Positions 26,676-34,657 of a DNA stretch of 64,000 nucleotides are shown in pieces (position 1 is the stretch's first letter; each line of letters begins with the position of its first letter). Under the pieces are notes generated by a model. The model did not search any database. It saw only the letters and a program-made list of their open reading frames with translations, and was not told the DNA's origin. The position numbers and the translations under genes were made by a program. Origin of the DNA: Flavobacterium subsaxonicum WB 4.1-42 = DSM 21790 (GTDB lineage: Bacteria; Bacteroidota; Bacteroidia; Flavobacteriales; Flavobacteriaceae); the NCBI RefSeq assembly GCF_000422725.1, contig NZ_AUGP01000018.1, positions 186,001 through 250,000 of the forward strand, in the 5' to 3' direction.

Positions 26676-27137
26676 ATGAAGAAACTACTATGCTTACTGC
26701 CGCTGTTGTTACTGGTTTCGTGCCTTGATGCCACCTACGTTACCCAAACGTTCGAGTTTGAGGGCAACCGCTGGCCTACTACCGATGCGAAGACGTTTAA
26801 GGTTAACCTCGAAAAAGACATGGAGCATGCCACCATCAAGCTGGTGTTCTCTCATGTGTTCGAGCCGCAGTACGCCAGCGTGCCTCTTTCGGGCACGCTT
26901 ACCCTGCCCTCGGGCAAAACCGAAGCCATCAACCTTACCCTTCAGCTTAAAGACCCACAGGGTGCCCCGCTGTCTGACTGTGCCGGCGATGTGTGCGACC
27001 TTACCGCTGTTATTAAAGAGGGGGTAAATTTAGAGAAGGGAGTTTATGAGTTTACTGTGCATAACGATTTTAACGGCCCCTACCTGCCTAATGTGCTGGC
27101 GCTCAGTTTTACGATAGATAGTAGCAACCACCCGTAA
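26676..27137 (+). CDS. GldH-like lipoprotein
   Basis: A 153-residue lipoprotein (MKKLLCLLPLLLLVSCLD, lipobox Cys at 16). The body has a beta-sandwich pattern like GldH, a gliding-motility lipoprotein of Bacteroidota: a Trp near the start (FEGNRWPTTDAKTF), a central PSGK and LQLKDPQGAPLSDC segment, and a final GVYEFTVHNDF. GldH itself is needed for gliding in F. johnsoniae, but the match here is by layout only and key GldH residues (the RNN...Y.YSNL segment) are not present. It may be a divergent relative with another role. It meets the next gene tail to tail with a 3-nt gap. Confidence 0.5.
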   Translation: MKKLLCLLPLLLLVSCLDATYVTQTFEFEGNRWPTTDAKTFKVNLEKDMEHATIKLVFSHVFEPQYASVPLSGTLTLPSGKTEAINLTLQLKDPQGAPLSDCAGDVCDLTAVIKEGVNLEKGVYEFTVHNDFNGPYLPNVLALSFTIDSSNHP

Positions 27138-27140
27138 GTG

Positions 27141-27833
27141 CTAAGCGGTAAATGTATTAAGGGGTACTTCCAGCAATAAAATAATGGCATTGTCAGATAA
27201 TGCCTCAATATCAGCCGCATCAGTTTCCCAAAGGGCAAGGGCATCACGCTCTTCCAGCAGGCGGCCGTTAATCTCAAAAGCACCGTTAACCACAAAGGCA
27301 AACAGCCCGTTAGCGGCATTGTTTACAGGGTAAAGCACCTCGTTACGGCCATCAAAAATGCCCATATAGCCACAAATGCCCAACTGCGTAAAAGGGTGCA
27401 GGGTGTTACGAATGTCCAGGTTAATATGGCTTACGCCGAAACCCGCGCTGCCGTTGCTTTTAAGGTTGATGTACAAAAAGTTGATGAGGTCGGCCTCATA
27501 CGGATTACTAAAAGTTACCGTAGTGCCTTTGGAGTAAGGCGATAGTACCACTGCTTCGCCCGGCACCAGTTCCTGCTCTTTGGCACCCAAACTATAGTGC
27601 AATGCCCCTACGAGTGGAATAACCAGCATTGCCGTGTTGTCGTCCAGCTTTCTGGTAATGGCGGTAAGCGGGGCAAGGGTTTCATCATTCACCACCGTTA
27701 ACGCCCCAAAGGGTTTGCGGGTGGCATCGGCGTAAGCCCCAAAATTTAAGGTGGCTATAACGCGGTGCCGGTCGGTTTCTATATGGCCGCGCTGCTTAGC
27801 GGTATAAATGTGGGCGGGGCTCTGGTGTATCAT
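27141..27833 (-). CDS. Pirin-like cupin protein lacking the usual metal ligands
   Basis: A 230-residue bicupin resembling pirins: ATLNFGAYADATRKPFGALTVVNDETLAPL (split here as ATLNFGAYAD and FGALTVVNDE) near residues 28-55, then a cupin core about 60-125 and a second barrel to the end. In canonical pirins the first barrel binds iron through a His-x-His...Glu...His set (HPHRGFE). Here that stretch reads AITRKLDDNTAML and has no such His, so metal binding and quercetinase-type activity are doubtful. It may be a regulatory or structural relative. Confidence 0.65.
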   Translation of the reverse strand: MIHQSPAHIYTAKQRGHIETDRHRVIATLNFGAYADATRKPFGALTVVNDETLAPLTAITRKLDDNTAMLVIPLVGALHYSLGAKEQELVPGEAVVLSPYSKGTTVTFSNPYEADLINFLYINLKSNGSAGFGVSHINLDIRNTLHPFTQLGICGYMGIFDGRNEVLYPVNNAANGLFAFVVNGAFEINGRLLEERDALALWETDAADIEALSDNAIILLLEVPLNTFTA

Positions 27834-27849
27834 AACAGGTTCTTTTACA

Positions 27850-27857
27850 CAAAATTA
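27850..27857 (-). promoter_or_regulatory. -7 box for the pirin-like gene
   Basis: On the minus strand this is TAATTTTG, matching TAnnTTTG, 16 nt before the ATG at 27833. Confidence 0.55.
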
Positions 27858-27964
27858 CCCATTTTGCCTTTACGATTAATGGCTGAGCGGTAAACACAGT
27901 TTGTTGTGAGGTGAAATTTGATAACACTGAATTTAATAGATTTTTAAACAGGTTATACGGTTGC

Positions 27965-27972
27965 TATCTTTA
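27965..27972 (+). promoter_or_regulatory. -7 box for the small gene at 27992
   Basis: TATCTTTA differs from TAnnTTTG only at the last base and ends 19 nt before the ATG at 27992. This supports the shorter start over the GTG at 27911. Confidence 0.45.
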
Positions 27973-27991
27973 CATAAAACAAATATTTACT

Positions 27992-28303
27992 ATGACAGCA
28001 CACCAAATTAAATCTGTAGCAGAAATTATTAAATTAACAGCTGCGCAAGATACTATCGAAATTGAAAATAGATATTATCACAAATCTGACCTTCGATTAT
28101 TTTTTGATGTAAGCCATGATTCGCATAAAGATGGTTATGTCTTTAGTTATGAGGTTGATAGCTTGGAGGATGTGGCTAATATTTTTATTCAGATTAAAAA
28201 GTTTGATTTCGAGACGGTCATAGATTATTTAAAGCCGAAAAAAGTCTTAAAAGATTTTGAACAAATTTATATGCATTCAATCTATTGTGTAAATCTAGTG
28301 TAG
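27992..28303 (+). CDS. Small protein of unknown function
   Basis: A 103-residue, soluble-looking protein starting MTAHQIKSVAEIIKLTAAQ. A GTG 81 nt upstream is in frame but lies before the predicted promoter. It has an amphipathic helix at the start, a central acidic SYEVDSLEDVANIF segment, and a Lys-rich C-terminal part (DYLKPKKVLKDFEQ). No domain is recognised. It stands alone, 40 nt before the next gene. Confidence 0.6.
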   Translation: MTAHQIKSVAEIIKLTAAQDTIEIENRYYHKSDLRLFFDVSHDSHKDGYVFSYEVDSLEDVANIFIQIKKFDFETVIDYLKPKKVLKDFEQIYMHSIYCVNLV

Positions 28304-28315
28304 TTAGTTTTTTAA

Positions 28316-28323
28316 TACCTTTA
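28316..28323 (+). promoter_or_regulatory. -7 box for the gene at 28344
   Basis: TACCTTTA differs from TAnnTTTG at one base and ends 20 nt before the ATG. Confidence 0.4.
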
Positions 28324-28343
28324 AAAAAAATACCGTTTACCAA

Positions 28344-29426
28344 ATGAGGGCATTGTTGTTACTGCTGTTGCTAAGTTTTTCTGTAAGTTATGGGCAAACC
28401 ATATCGGGCTATGTTTTTGATGAAGCCGAGAACAAACCTATGGAGGGCGCTTTTGTGTACATAGATGGCACCACCATTAGCGCGAATACCGATGCTAAGG
28501 GTTTTTTTAGCATAACTACCGGCCATAAGTACAACGCTGCCCTGATAATTACTTTTATGGGGTTTGAAACCCTGCGTATAGAAGACCCTTACAAATACGG
28601 TAAGCCGTTTAAAGTACTGCTTCGCGAAGATGCCATTATGCTTAACGAGGTGGTTATTAGCAAGGGTGGGCCCTTTACGCGCAAGCAAATGCTGCGTGCT
28701 TTCCGCAGGCAGTTTTTGGGCAACCGTGGCGGGTCGCGCTGCAAAATAGAGAACGAGCAGGACATTAACCTGCATTTTAATACCACTACCAACACGCTGG
28801 AGGCCACTGCAATTAAGCCGCTGATTATTAAAAACAGCTATTTAGAGTATAAGCTGGCGTTCGACCTGGAGGGATTTCAGGCCAACTACGGCTACACCAC
28901 CCTGGAGGACGATGCCATACGGCAGAGCTACTTTGCAGGCACTACGTTTTTTACCGACCTCTCTGAAAAAGGCAAGGCCGATAAAAAACGCAAGGAGGCC
29001 TACATAGGTTCTCCGGTACATTTTATGCGCACTATTGCTGCCGGCGACTGGCAAAAGGAAAAGTACCAGTTGTATGCTGACCGTATTCCGGTAGACTATA
29101 CAAGCTATTTTAAGGTGACCGATACCGCCAATTACAAAAAGGTGACGCTGATTGATATACCCGAGAGTGTAAAGAACACACGTGCTGCCATAGCCAGTAG
29201 CGGCATGAGCTTTATGAAGAAAAAGAACCAGTCTAAGTATGGCGATGTAAAGTTCGACCTTATGCGCAACGGCAAAGAGCAAAGTACCCTGGGCTTTAAC
29301 GAGGGCTATTTTTATATTGACGAAAATGGGCTGTTTTTCCCGCTGTTTGAAGTGATTTTTGGCGGCTACATGGGCGAGCTTAAGGCAGGCGACCTGCTGC
29401 CCGTAGATTACAAATACGAGCCGTAG
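28344..29426 (+). CDS. CarboxypepD_reg-like exported protein
   Basis: A 360-residue protein with a signal peptide (MRALLLLLLLSFSVSYGQ) and a carboxypeptidase-regulatory-like beta-sandwich at about residues 19-100 (ISGYVFDEAENKPMEGAFVYIDG and, later, LNEVVI). This domain is common at the N-terminus of Bacteroidota envelope proteins. The remaining 260 residues have no recognised domain and contain no beta-barrel or TonB box that I can see. It is probably periplasmic or outer-membrane associated. No T9SS sorting domain is present. Confidence 0.82.
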   Translation: MRALLLLLLLSFSVSYGQTISGYVFDEAENKPMEGAFVYIDGTTISANTDAKGFFSITTGHKYNAALIITFMGFETLRIEDPYKYGKPFKVLLREDAIMLNEVVISKGGPFTRKQMLRAFRRQFLGNRGGSRCKIENEQDINLHFNTTTNTLEATAIKPLIIKNSYLEYKLAFDLEGFQANYGYTTLEDDAIRQSYFAGTTFFTDLSEKGKADKKRKEAYIGSPVHFMRTIAAGDWQKEKYQLYADRIPVDYTSYFKVTDTANYKKVTLIDIPESVKNTRAAIASSGMSFMKKKNQSKYGDVKFDLMRNGKEQSTLGFNEGYFYIDENGLFFPLFEVIFGGYMGELKAGDLLPVDYKYEP

Positions 29427-29474
29427 CTATGTTATAGTTAGCCTAAAATGTACGTATATGGGCATGCTTTTTGG

Positions 29475-29482
29475 TATATTTA
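29475..29482 (+). promoter_or_regulatory. -7 box for the CoA-binding protein gene
   Basis: TATATTTA differs from TAnnTTTG at one base and ends 16 nt before the ATG at 29499. It supports that start over the in-frame ATG at 29448. Confidence 0.45.
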
Positions 29483-29498
29483 CTTAAAATACACAGCC

Positions 29499-29864
29499 AT
29501 GGAAACTAAAAAAACACTGGTAATGGGCGCCTCTACAGAGCCCAGCCGCTATGCTTATAAAGCCGTAAAAATGCTGCAGCGCTTTGGCCACCCCGTAGTG
29601 GCTATGGGCAAAAAAGAAGACAACCTTGATGGTATTAAGATAGAAAAAGGCGCAGCCCCTTTTGATGGCGTAAACACCGTTACGCTGTACTTAAACCCTA
29701 TGAATCAAAAACCGTATTACGATTATATTCTTGGCTTAAAACCCGAACGCGTTATTTTTAACCCGGGTACAGAAAACCCCGAATTATATGCGCTGTTGCG
29801 CGAAAACGGCATTGGCATAGAGGTAGCCTGTACGCTGGTTATGCTTTCGATAAACCAATATTAG
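29499..29864 (+). CDS. CoA-binding domain protein (YccU-like)
   Basis: A 121-residue single-domain Rossmann protein of the CoA_binding_2 family. The nucleotide-binding turn is LVMGASTEPSRYAYKAVKML (about 8-27), followed by VNTVTLYLNPMNQKPYYDYI and ERVIFNPGTENPEL. The protein ends with ACTLVMLS, as in family members. These proteins bind CoA or similar nucleotides, but their cellular role is not established. The start at 29499 is chosen from the promoter position. Its last 26 bases overlap the convergent symporter gene. Confidence 0.85.
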   Translation: METKKTLVMGASTEPSRYAYKAVKMLQRFGHPVVAMGKKEDNLDGIKIEKGAAPFDGVNTVTLYLNPMNQKPYYDYILGLKPERVIFNPGTENPELYALLRENGIGIEVACTLVMLSINQY

Positions 29865-31350
29865 CCACCGGTTTTTTACTGATGCACAGTAGCAGTAAAA
29901 AGGTTATCAGTCCGTTAACGATGATCAGTTCGGTATCAAAAACATAATCGCCAAACAGGCTGGCAGAATTTAAGCTTATAGCCAGTGTTAGCAGGGGCGA
30001 TGCTATGCACACAAACGGCACGAGTTTGTCGCGCACGGTAAGGTTTTTCATAAACAGGCCAAAGCAATACAAGCCTAATAGCGGGCCGTATGTATAGGAT
30101 GCTATCCTGAAGATCATGCTTACCACAGAGGCATTGTTAATGGCGTTAAACACTATAATTACCAAAAACATAAGCAGCGAAAAGGATATGTGCACAAAGT
30201 GCCTTGTTCTTACATTGTTGGTTTTGGCAAGGTTCTCGGCTTTGTCCATCCCTAAAAAGTCGACACAAAACGATGTGGTTAGCGCCGTCAGGGCACTATC
30301 GGTAGTGGCAAAGGTGGCAGCGGTTAATCCTAACAAAAATATTACTGCCGGAATTATGGTAAGGTGATTAAAGGCAATTTCAGGAAAAAGCAGGTCGGTT
30401 CGCGGCTTGCCCATTTCGGTAGGTACCTCAATACCGTTCTTGGCGGCATAAATGTAAAGCAGGGCACCCACACCTAAAAAAAACAGGTTGATGATAACAA
30501 AGATACCCGTAAAGGTAAACATGTTTTTTTGGGCTTCGCCAATGTTCTTGCAGCTCAGGTTTTTTTGCATCAAATCCTGGTCCAGCCCCACCATGGCAAT
30601 GGTAACAAACATACCGCCAACAATTTGCTTAACAAAATGGAAACGGCTGGTAATAAAATCGTCAAAGAAAAAGATCTTGGAGTAGTTGCTTTGCTTAACG
30701 GTTTCAAACGCCTGTGTAATGTTCAGGTCCAGGCTGTCGCAAATAAAATAGATGGTAAAAAATACCGATGATACTAAAAAGAACGTTTGTAGCGTATCGG
30801 TAATAATAATGGTTTTAAGTCCGCCCTTGTAGGTGTAAGCAAATATCAGCAACAGCGATATTAGCACTGTTACCCAAAACGGAATGGCAAAGGCATCAAA
30901 CACATAGCGCTGCAACACAATTACCACCAAATACAGCCTGAAAGCCGACCCAATAGTACGGCTTATTAAAAATATCATGGCCGATGTTTTGTAGCTGTAA
31001 TAGCCCAGCCGGCCCTCTATATACCCGTAAATAGATGTTAGGTTAAGGTGGTAATACAGCGGCAGCAGCACCTTGGCAATTATTATAAAGCCAATGGCGT
31101 TGCCCAGTATAAACTGAAAGTACTTAAACTGCTCGCCGTTGGGCGAACCTACCTCTCCAGGCACCGATATAAACGTAACACCGCTTAGCGCCGTGCCAAT
31201 CATACCAAAAGCCACCAAATACCATTTAGAATTTTTGTTGGCCTTAAAAAACGTATCGTTGCTGCTGTCTTTCTGGCTTACCAGGCGCGATATTAATATC
31301 AGTATGCCAAAGTAAACAATTATTATGGAGAGTATAGTTAGCGGTTGCAT
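29839..31350 (-). CDS. Sodium:solute symporter family transporter
   Basis: A 503-residue inner-membrane transporter with about 13 helices, of the SSS family. Typical segments: FGMIGTALSGVTFISVPGEVG (split as FGMIGTALSGVTF and ISVPGEVG, about 51-71), YLVVIVLQRYVFDAF, TYKGGLKTIIITDTLQ (about 173-188), and GLTAATFATTDSALTALTTSF near 340-360. The family imports sugars, amino acids, nucleosides, vitamins or sialic acids with Na+; the substrate is not predictable here. The 3' end overlaps the convergent CoA-binding gene by 26 bp. Confidence 0.92.
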   Translation of the reverse strand: MQPLTILSIIIVYFGILILISRLVSQKDSSNDTFFKANKNSKWYLVAFGMIGTALSGVTFISVPGEVGSPNGEQFKYFQFILGNAIGFIIIAKVLLPLYYHLNLTSIYGYIEGRLGYYSYKTSAMIFLISRTIGSAFRLYLVVIVLQRYVFDAFAIPFWVTVLISLLLIFAYTYKGGLKTIIITDTLQTFFLVSSVFFTIYFICDSLDLNITQAFETVKQSNYSKIFFFDDFITSRFHFVKQIVGGMFVTIAMVGLDQDLMQKNLSCKNIGEAQKNMFTFTGIFVIINLFFLGVGALLYIYAAKNGIEVPTEMGKPRTDLLFPEIAFNHLTIIPAVIFLLGLTAATFATTDSALTALTTSFCVDFLGMDKAENLAKTNNVRTRHFVHISFSLLMFLVIIVFNAINNASVVSMIFRIASYTYGPLLGLYCFGLFMKNLTVRDKLVPFVCIASPLLTLAISLNSASLFGDYVFDTELIIVNGLITFLLLLCISKKPVANIGLSKA

Positions 31351-31459
31351 AGTGTTGTGTTTGTATTACAAAGCAAGCAATTTTTTTTTAAAATCCTACA
31401 GCTAATAAAATTTGTGTTGCCACGGGGCGGTAACAAGGCAAAAATTGCCCTCTATTTTG

Positions 31460-31467
31460 TACCTTTG
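31460..31467 (+). promoter_or_regulatory. -7 box of the recR promoter
   Basis: TACCTTTG matches TAnnTTTG and ends 7 nt before the ATG at 31475, so the mRNA is nearly leaderless. A start at 31412 would lie upstream of the promoter. Confidence 0.5.
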
Positions 31468-31474
31468 CACCACT

Positions 31475-32095
31475 ATGGAAATGTCTTCTAAACTACTGGA
31501 AAGGGCCGTGGCCGAAATTTCGCAGCTGCCCGGTATTGGCAAGCGTACGGCCTTGCGCCTTATGCTGCATTTGCTTAAGCAGCCCGAAGAGCAAACCCGG
31601 CAGCTGGCAGAGGCATTGCACAAAATGCGTACTGATATTCAGTTTTGCAACCGCTGCCACAACATTGCCGATAGTGGCCTGTGCCAGATATGCGCCAACA
31701 CATCGCGCGATACCTCTATAATTTGTGTTGTAGAAGATATTCGCGATGTTATGGCTATAGAAAATACCAGCCTTTTTAAAGGGGTGTACCATGTGTTAGG
31801 AGGCAAGATATCGCCTATAGACGGGGTGGGGCCAAGCCAGCTTAATATACCCACGCTGGTAGAAAAAGTAAAGGCAGGCGGGGTTAAAGAACTTATTTTT
31901 GCCCTGAGCTCTACTATGGAGGGCGATACCACTAACTTTTACATTTACAGGCAAATAAAAGAGTACGGCATTACAACATCGGCTATTGCGCGCGGTATTG
32001 CCGTGGGCGATGAGCTGGAGTTTGCCGATGAGGTTACCCTGGGCAGGAGCATCATCCACCGGGTGCCGTTTGAAATATCTATGAAAAATATGTAG
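31475..32095 (+). CDS. recR: Recombination mediator RecR
   Basis: With RecO it loads RecA on gapped DNA in the RecF pathway. The 206-residue protein has the helix-hairpin-helix ([20 protein letters not shown]), a four-Cys zinc finger ([16 protein letters not shown], about 57-72), and a Toprim domain ([15 protein letters not shown] to about residue 175). The ATG at 31475 is chosen because a longer frame from 31412 includes the promoter. MEMSSK has a second possible ATG two codons on. Confidence 0.95.
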   Translation: MEMSSKLLERAVAEISQLPGIGKRTALRLMLHLLKQPEEQTRQLAEALHKMRTDIQFCNRCHNIADSGLCQICANTSRDTSIICVVEDIRDVMAIENTSLFKGVYHVLGGKISPIDGVGPSQLNIPTLVEKVKAGGVKELIFALSSTMEGDTTNFYIYRQIKEYGITTSAIARGIAVGDELEFADEVTLGRSIIHRVPFEISMKNM

Positions 32096-32259
32096 GCCGC
32101 TGCTTACAGAAATTAACACTTATTTAACGGGATTTTTGACGAAAAAATCCTCAAATTTGTATTTTTTCTGAATATTTTAAAAAGAATATTTGTTGGCTGA
32201 ATTTTCGATAAAAGAGAGCCTCGCAATCATAAATAACCGCCTGTTAAAATATTAGTATA

Positions 32260-32267
32260 TATATTTG
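32260..32267 (+). promoter_or_regulatory. -7 box at the head of the polysaccharide cluster
   Basis: TATATTTG matches TAnnTTTG, 46 nt before the first gene of the cluster. The 218-bp region after recR also holds a hairpin (GGATTTTT 32130-32137 with AAAAATCC 32143-32150) that may end recR transcripts. Confidence 0.55.
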
Positions 32268-32313
32268 CATCTTAATCAGATGGCAGACCCAGGCAAAAAC
32301 AGCACATTAACCA

Positions 32314-33315
32314 ATGCAAACAACCCTACAAACTAAGATACTTATTACCGGAGGTGCAGGGTTTATTGGCTCTAATTTATGCGACCATTTTATTGCAAAA
32401 GGCTGTACTGTAGTGTGCCTGGATAATTTTGCCACAGGGCATAAAAAAAACATAGCGCACCATCTGGGTAATCCGCAATTTACACTTATAGAGGGCGATA
32501 TCCGCAACCTGGCCGACTGCCAAAAGGCGGTAGCAGGTGCAGACTATGTGTTGCACCAGGCGGCATTAGGGTCGGTACCGCGTTCTATAAAAGACCCTAT
32601 TACCACTAACGATGTTAATGTGGGCGGCTTTTTAAACATGCTTACCGCCGCGCGCGATGCCGGTGTTAAAAGGTTTGTGTATGCCGCGAGCTCGTCTACT
32701 TACGGCGACTCGGAGATGCTTCCTAAAACCGAAGATGTCATTGGCAGGCCGTTATCGCCATATGCTATTACAAAATATGTAAACGAGCTGTATGCCGATA
32801 TTTTTAGCCGCACCTATGGGCTGCAAACCATTGGCCTTAGGTATTTTAATGTGTTTGGCCGCCGGCAGGACCCTAACGGGGCGTATGCAGCGGTTATACC
32901 AAAATTTGTAATGCAGCTAATGGCGCACCAAAGCCCGGTTATTAATGGCGATGGCAACCACTCCAGAGACTTTACTTATATAGATAATGTAGTGCAGATG
33001 AATGAGCTTGCATTAGCTGTAGAAAATATAAATGCGGTTAATACCGTTTATAATACCGCTTTTGGCGAACGCACCACGCTTAATGAAATGGTGAATTACT
33101 TAAAACAATTTCTTTCCGGCTACGACCCCGCAATTGCCAATGTTGCCATTGTGTACGGGCCCAACCGCGAAGGCGATATACCACACTCTTTAGCCAGTAT
33201 AGACAAGGCTAAAAACCTGTTGGGCTACACTCCTCAATTTTCAATGGGGCAGGGGCTGGAGCAGGCCGTAAAGTGGTATTGGGATAATTTAAAACCCGTT
33301 GTTGCATTTAAATAA
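32314..33315 (+). CDS. UDP-N-acetylglucosamine 4-epimerase (WbpP/TviC-like)
   Basis: Extended short-chain dehydrogenase of 333 residues, making UDP-GalNAc (or UDP-GalNAcA) from the gluco form. Features: NAD-binding GGAGFIGSN (about 13-21), the HQAALGSVPRSI motif typical of WbpP/TviC-type epimerases (about 86-97), the catalytic Ser in AASSSTYGD and the Tyr/Lys of YAITK (about 149-153). It is immediately followed by a UDP-HexNAc dehydrogenase of the WbpO/TviB group, the same pair used for galacturonamide-type sugars in Pseudomonas and Salmonella Vi antigen. It opens the polysaccharide cluster. Confidence 0.88.
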   Translation: MQTTLQTKILITGGAGFIGSNLCDHFIAKGCTVVCLDNFATGHKKNIAHHLGNPQFTLIEGDIRNLADCQKAVAGADYVLHQAALGSVPRSIKDPITTNDVNVGGFLNMLTAARDAGVKRFVYAASSSTYGDSEMLPKTEDVIGRPLSPYAITKYVNELYADIFSRTYGLQTIGLRYFNVFGRRQDPNGAYAAVIPKFVMQLMAHQSPVINGDGNHSRDFTYIDNVVQMNELALAVENINAVNTVYNTAFGERTTLNEMVNYLKQFLSGYDPAIANVAIVYGPNREGDIPHSLASIDKAKNLLGYTPQFSMGQGLEQAVKWYWDNLKPVVAFK

Positions 33316-34584
33316 ATGAAGATAGCAATTATAGGATTAGGCTACGTAGGTTTACCCCTTGCCGTTTTAATGGCAAAAAAGTACCCTACAGTAGGCTTTG
33401 ATGTTAAGCAAAATCGAATTGATGAGCTTAATAATGGCGAAGACTTTACCAAAGAAATAGAGAGTACCCAACTTAAAGAGGTTTTAAGCAGCTATGCCAC
33501 CGGCAATGGCCTGCTTTGCACCAGTAACCCAGATGCTTTAAAAGACTGCAATTACTATATAGTTACCGTACCTACCCCGGTTGATAAAAACAACCGCCCC
33601 AACTTAAACGCATTGCACAAGGCAAGCGAGGTAGTGGGCAAATCGCTTAAAAAGGGCGATATAGTAATATATGAGTCTACCGTTTATCCGGGTGTTACAG
33701 AGGATGAATGTGTACCGGTGCTGGAGCGTGTTAGCGGCCTTACGTTTAATGTTGACTTTTTTGCAGGCTATTCGCCCGAAAGGATCAACCCGGGAGATAA
33801 GCTTCACACCGTAGAAAAAATTATAAAAGTTACATCGGGCTCTACACCGCAGGCAGCAATAAAGGTAGATAATCTGTATAAATCGGTTATAACGGCGGGC
33901 ACCCACATGGCGCCTTCCATTAAAGTGGCCGAAGCTGCCAAGGTTATAGAAAATTCGCAGCGCGATATTAATATTGCCTTTGTAAACGAGCTTTCTAAAA
34001 TATTTAACCTGCTGGATATTAATACCAGCGATGTGTTAGAGGCGGCGGGCACAAAATGGAATTTCCTTCCGTTTAAACCGGGGCTTGTTGGTGGCCACTG
34101 CATAGGGGTAGACCCTTATTATCTTGCCCAAAAGGCGCAGGAGGCAGGCTACCACCCCGAAATTATACTGGCAGGGCGCAGGCTTAACGACAGCATGGGC
34201 GACTATGTGGCCTCTCAGGTTGTTAAGCTCATGATTAAAAATGGGGTTATAGTAAATGGGGCGCAGCTGCTAATGCTGGGCATTACATTTAAAGAAAATT
34301 GCCCCGATGTTCGCAACACCAAAATTGTAGATGTTATAAAGGCGTTAGACGAATATGGTATACAGGTAACCATTTACGACCCTTGGGCAACCCCGCAGGA
34401 AGTATTTGCAGAGTACGGCCTTGTAACCACCAACACCTTACCGGCAACAACGTTTGATGCCCTTGTGCTGGGTGTGGCACATCAGGAGTTTTTGGAGCTC
34501 GATCTTAATATGCTTCAAAAAGAAAAATGCATAGTGTATGATGTTAAAGGGGTGCTGGGTAAAAAAGCCCACGGCAGGCTTTAA
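33316..34584 (+). CDS. UDP-N-acetyl-hexosamine 6-dehydrogenase (WbpO/TviB-like)
   Basis: Oxidises C6 of a UDP-HexNAc to the uronic acid with two NAD+. The 422-residue protein has the Rossmann GLGYVGLPLA (about 7-16), the TVPTPVD motif, ESTVYPGVTED, and the catalytic Cys in GGHCIGVDPYYLAQKA (about 257-272). The sequence fits the WbpO/TviB group (UDP-GalNAc or UDP-GlcNAc dehydrogenases) rather than UDP-glucose dehydrogenases. Its ATG directly follows the stop of the epimerase gene, so the two are translationally close and very likely act in sequence. Product: a UDP-HexNAc uronate for the polymer. Confidence 0.88.
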   Translation: MKIAIIGLGYVGLPLAVLMAKKYPTVGFDVKQNRIDELNNGEDFTKEIESTQLKEVLSSYATGNGLLCTSNPDALKDCNYYIVTVPTPVDKNNRPNLNALHKASEVVGKSLKKGDIVIYESTVYPGVTEDECVPVLERVSGLTFNVDFFAGYSPERINPGDKLHTVEKIIKVTSGSTPQAAIKVDNLYKSVITAGTHMAPSIKVAEAAKVIENSQRDINIAFVNELSKIFNLLDINTSDVLEAAGTKWNFLPFKPGLVGGHCIGVDPYYLAQKAQEAGYHPEIILAGRRLNDSMGDYVASQVVKLMIKNGVIVNGAQLLMLGITFKENCPDVRNTKIVDVIKALDEYGIQVTIYDPWATPQEVFAEYGLVTTNTLPATTFDALVLGVAHQEFLELDLNMLQKEKCIVYDVKGVLGKKAHGRL

Positions 34585-34614
34585 AAATATACTTCATAAA
34601 GTTAAAAAAAACTG

Positions 34615-34622
34615 TAAGTTTG
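34615..34622 (+). promoter_or_regulatory. Internal -7 box ahead of ugd
   Basis: TAAGTTTG matches TAnnTTTG, 35 nt before the ATG at 34658, in a 73-nt gap. It suggests a secondary promoter inside the cluster. Confidence 0.5.
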
Positions 34623-34657
34623 TGTTCAATAATTTATATAACAATATATTATAAGTA

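Noticed and set aside
27911..27991. GTG start giving a 130-residue protein
   Set aside because: A -7-like box lies between the GTG and the ATG at 27992, and the extra residues have no signal-like or conserved character.
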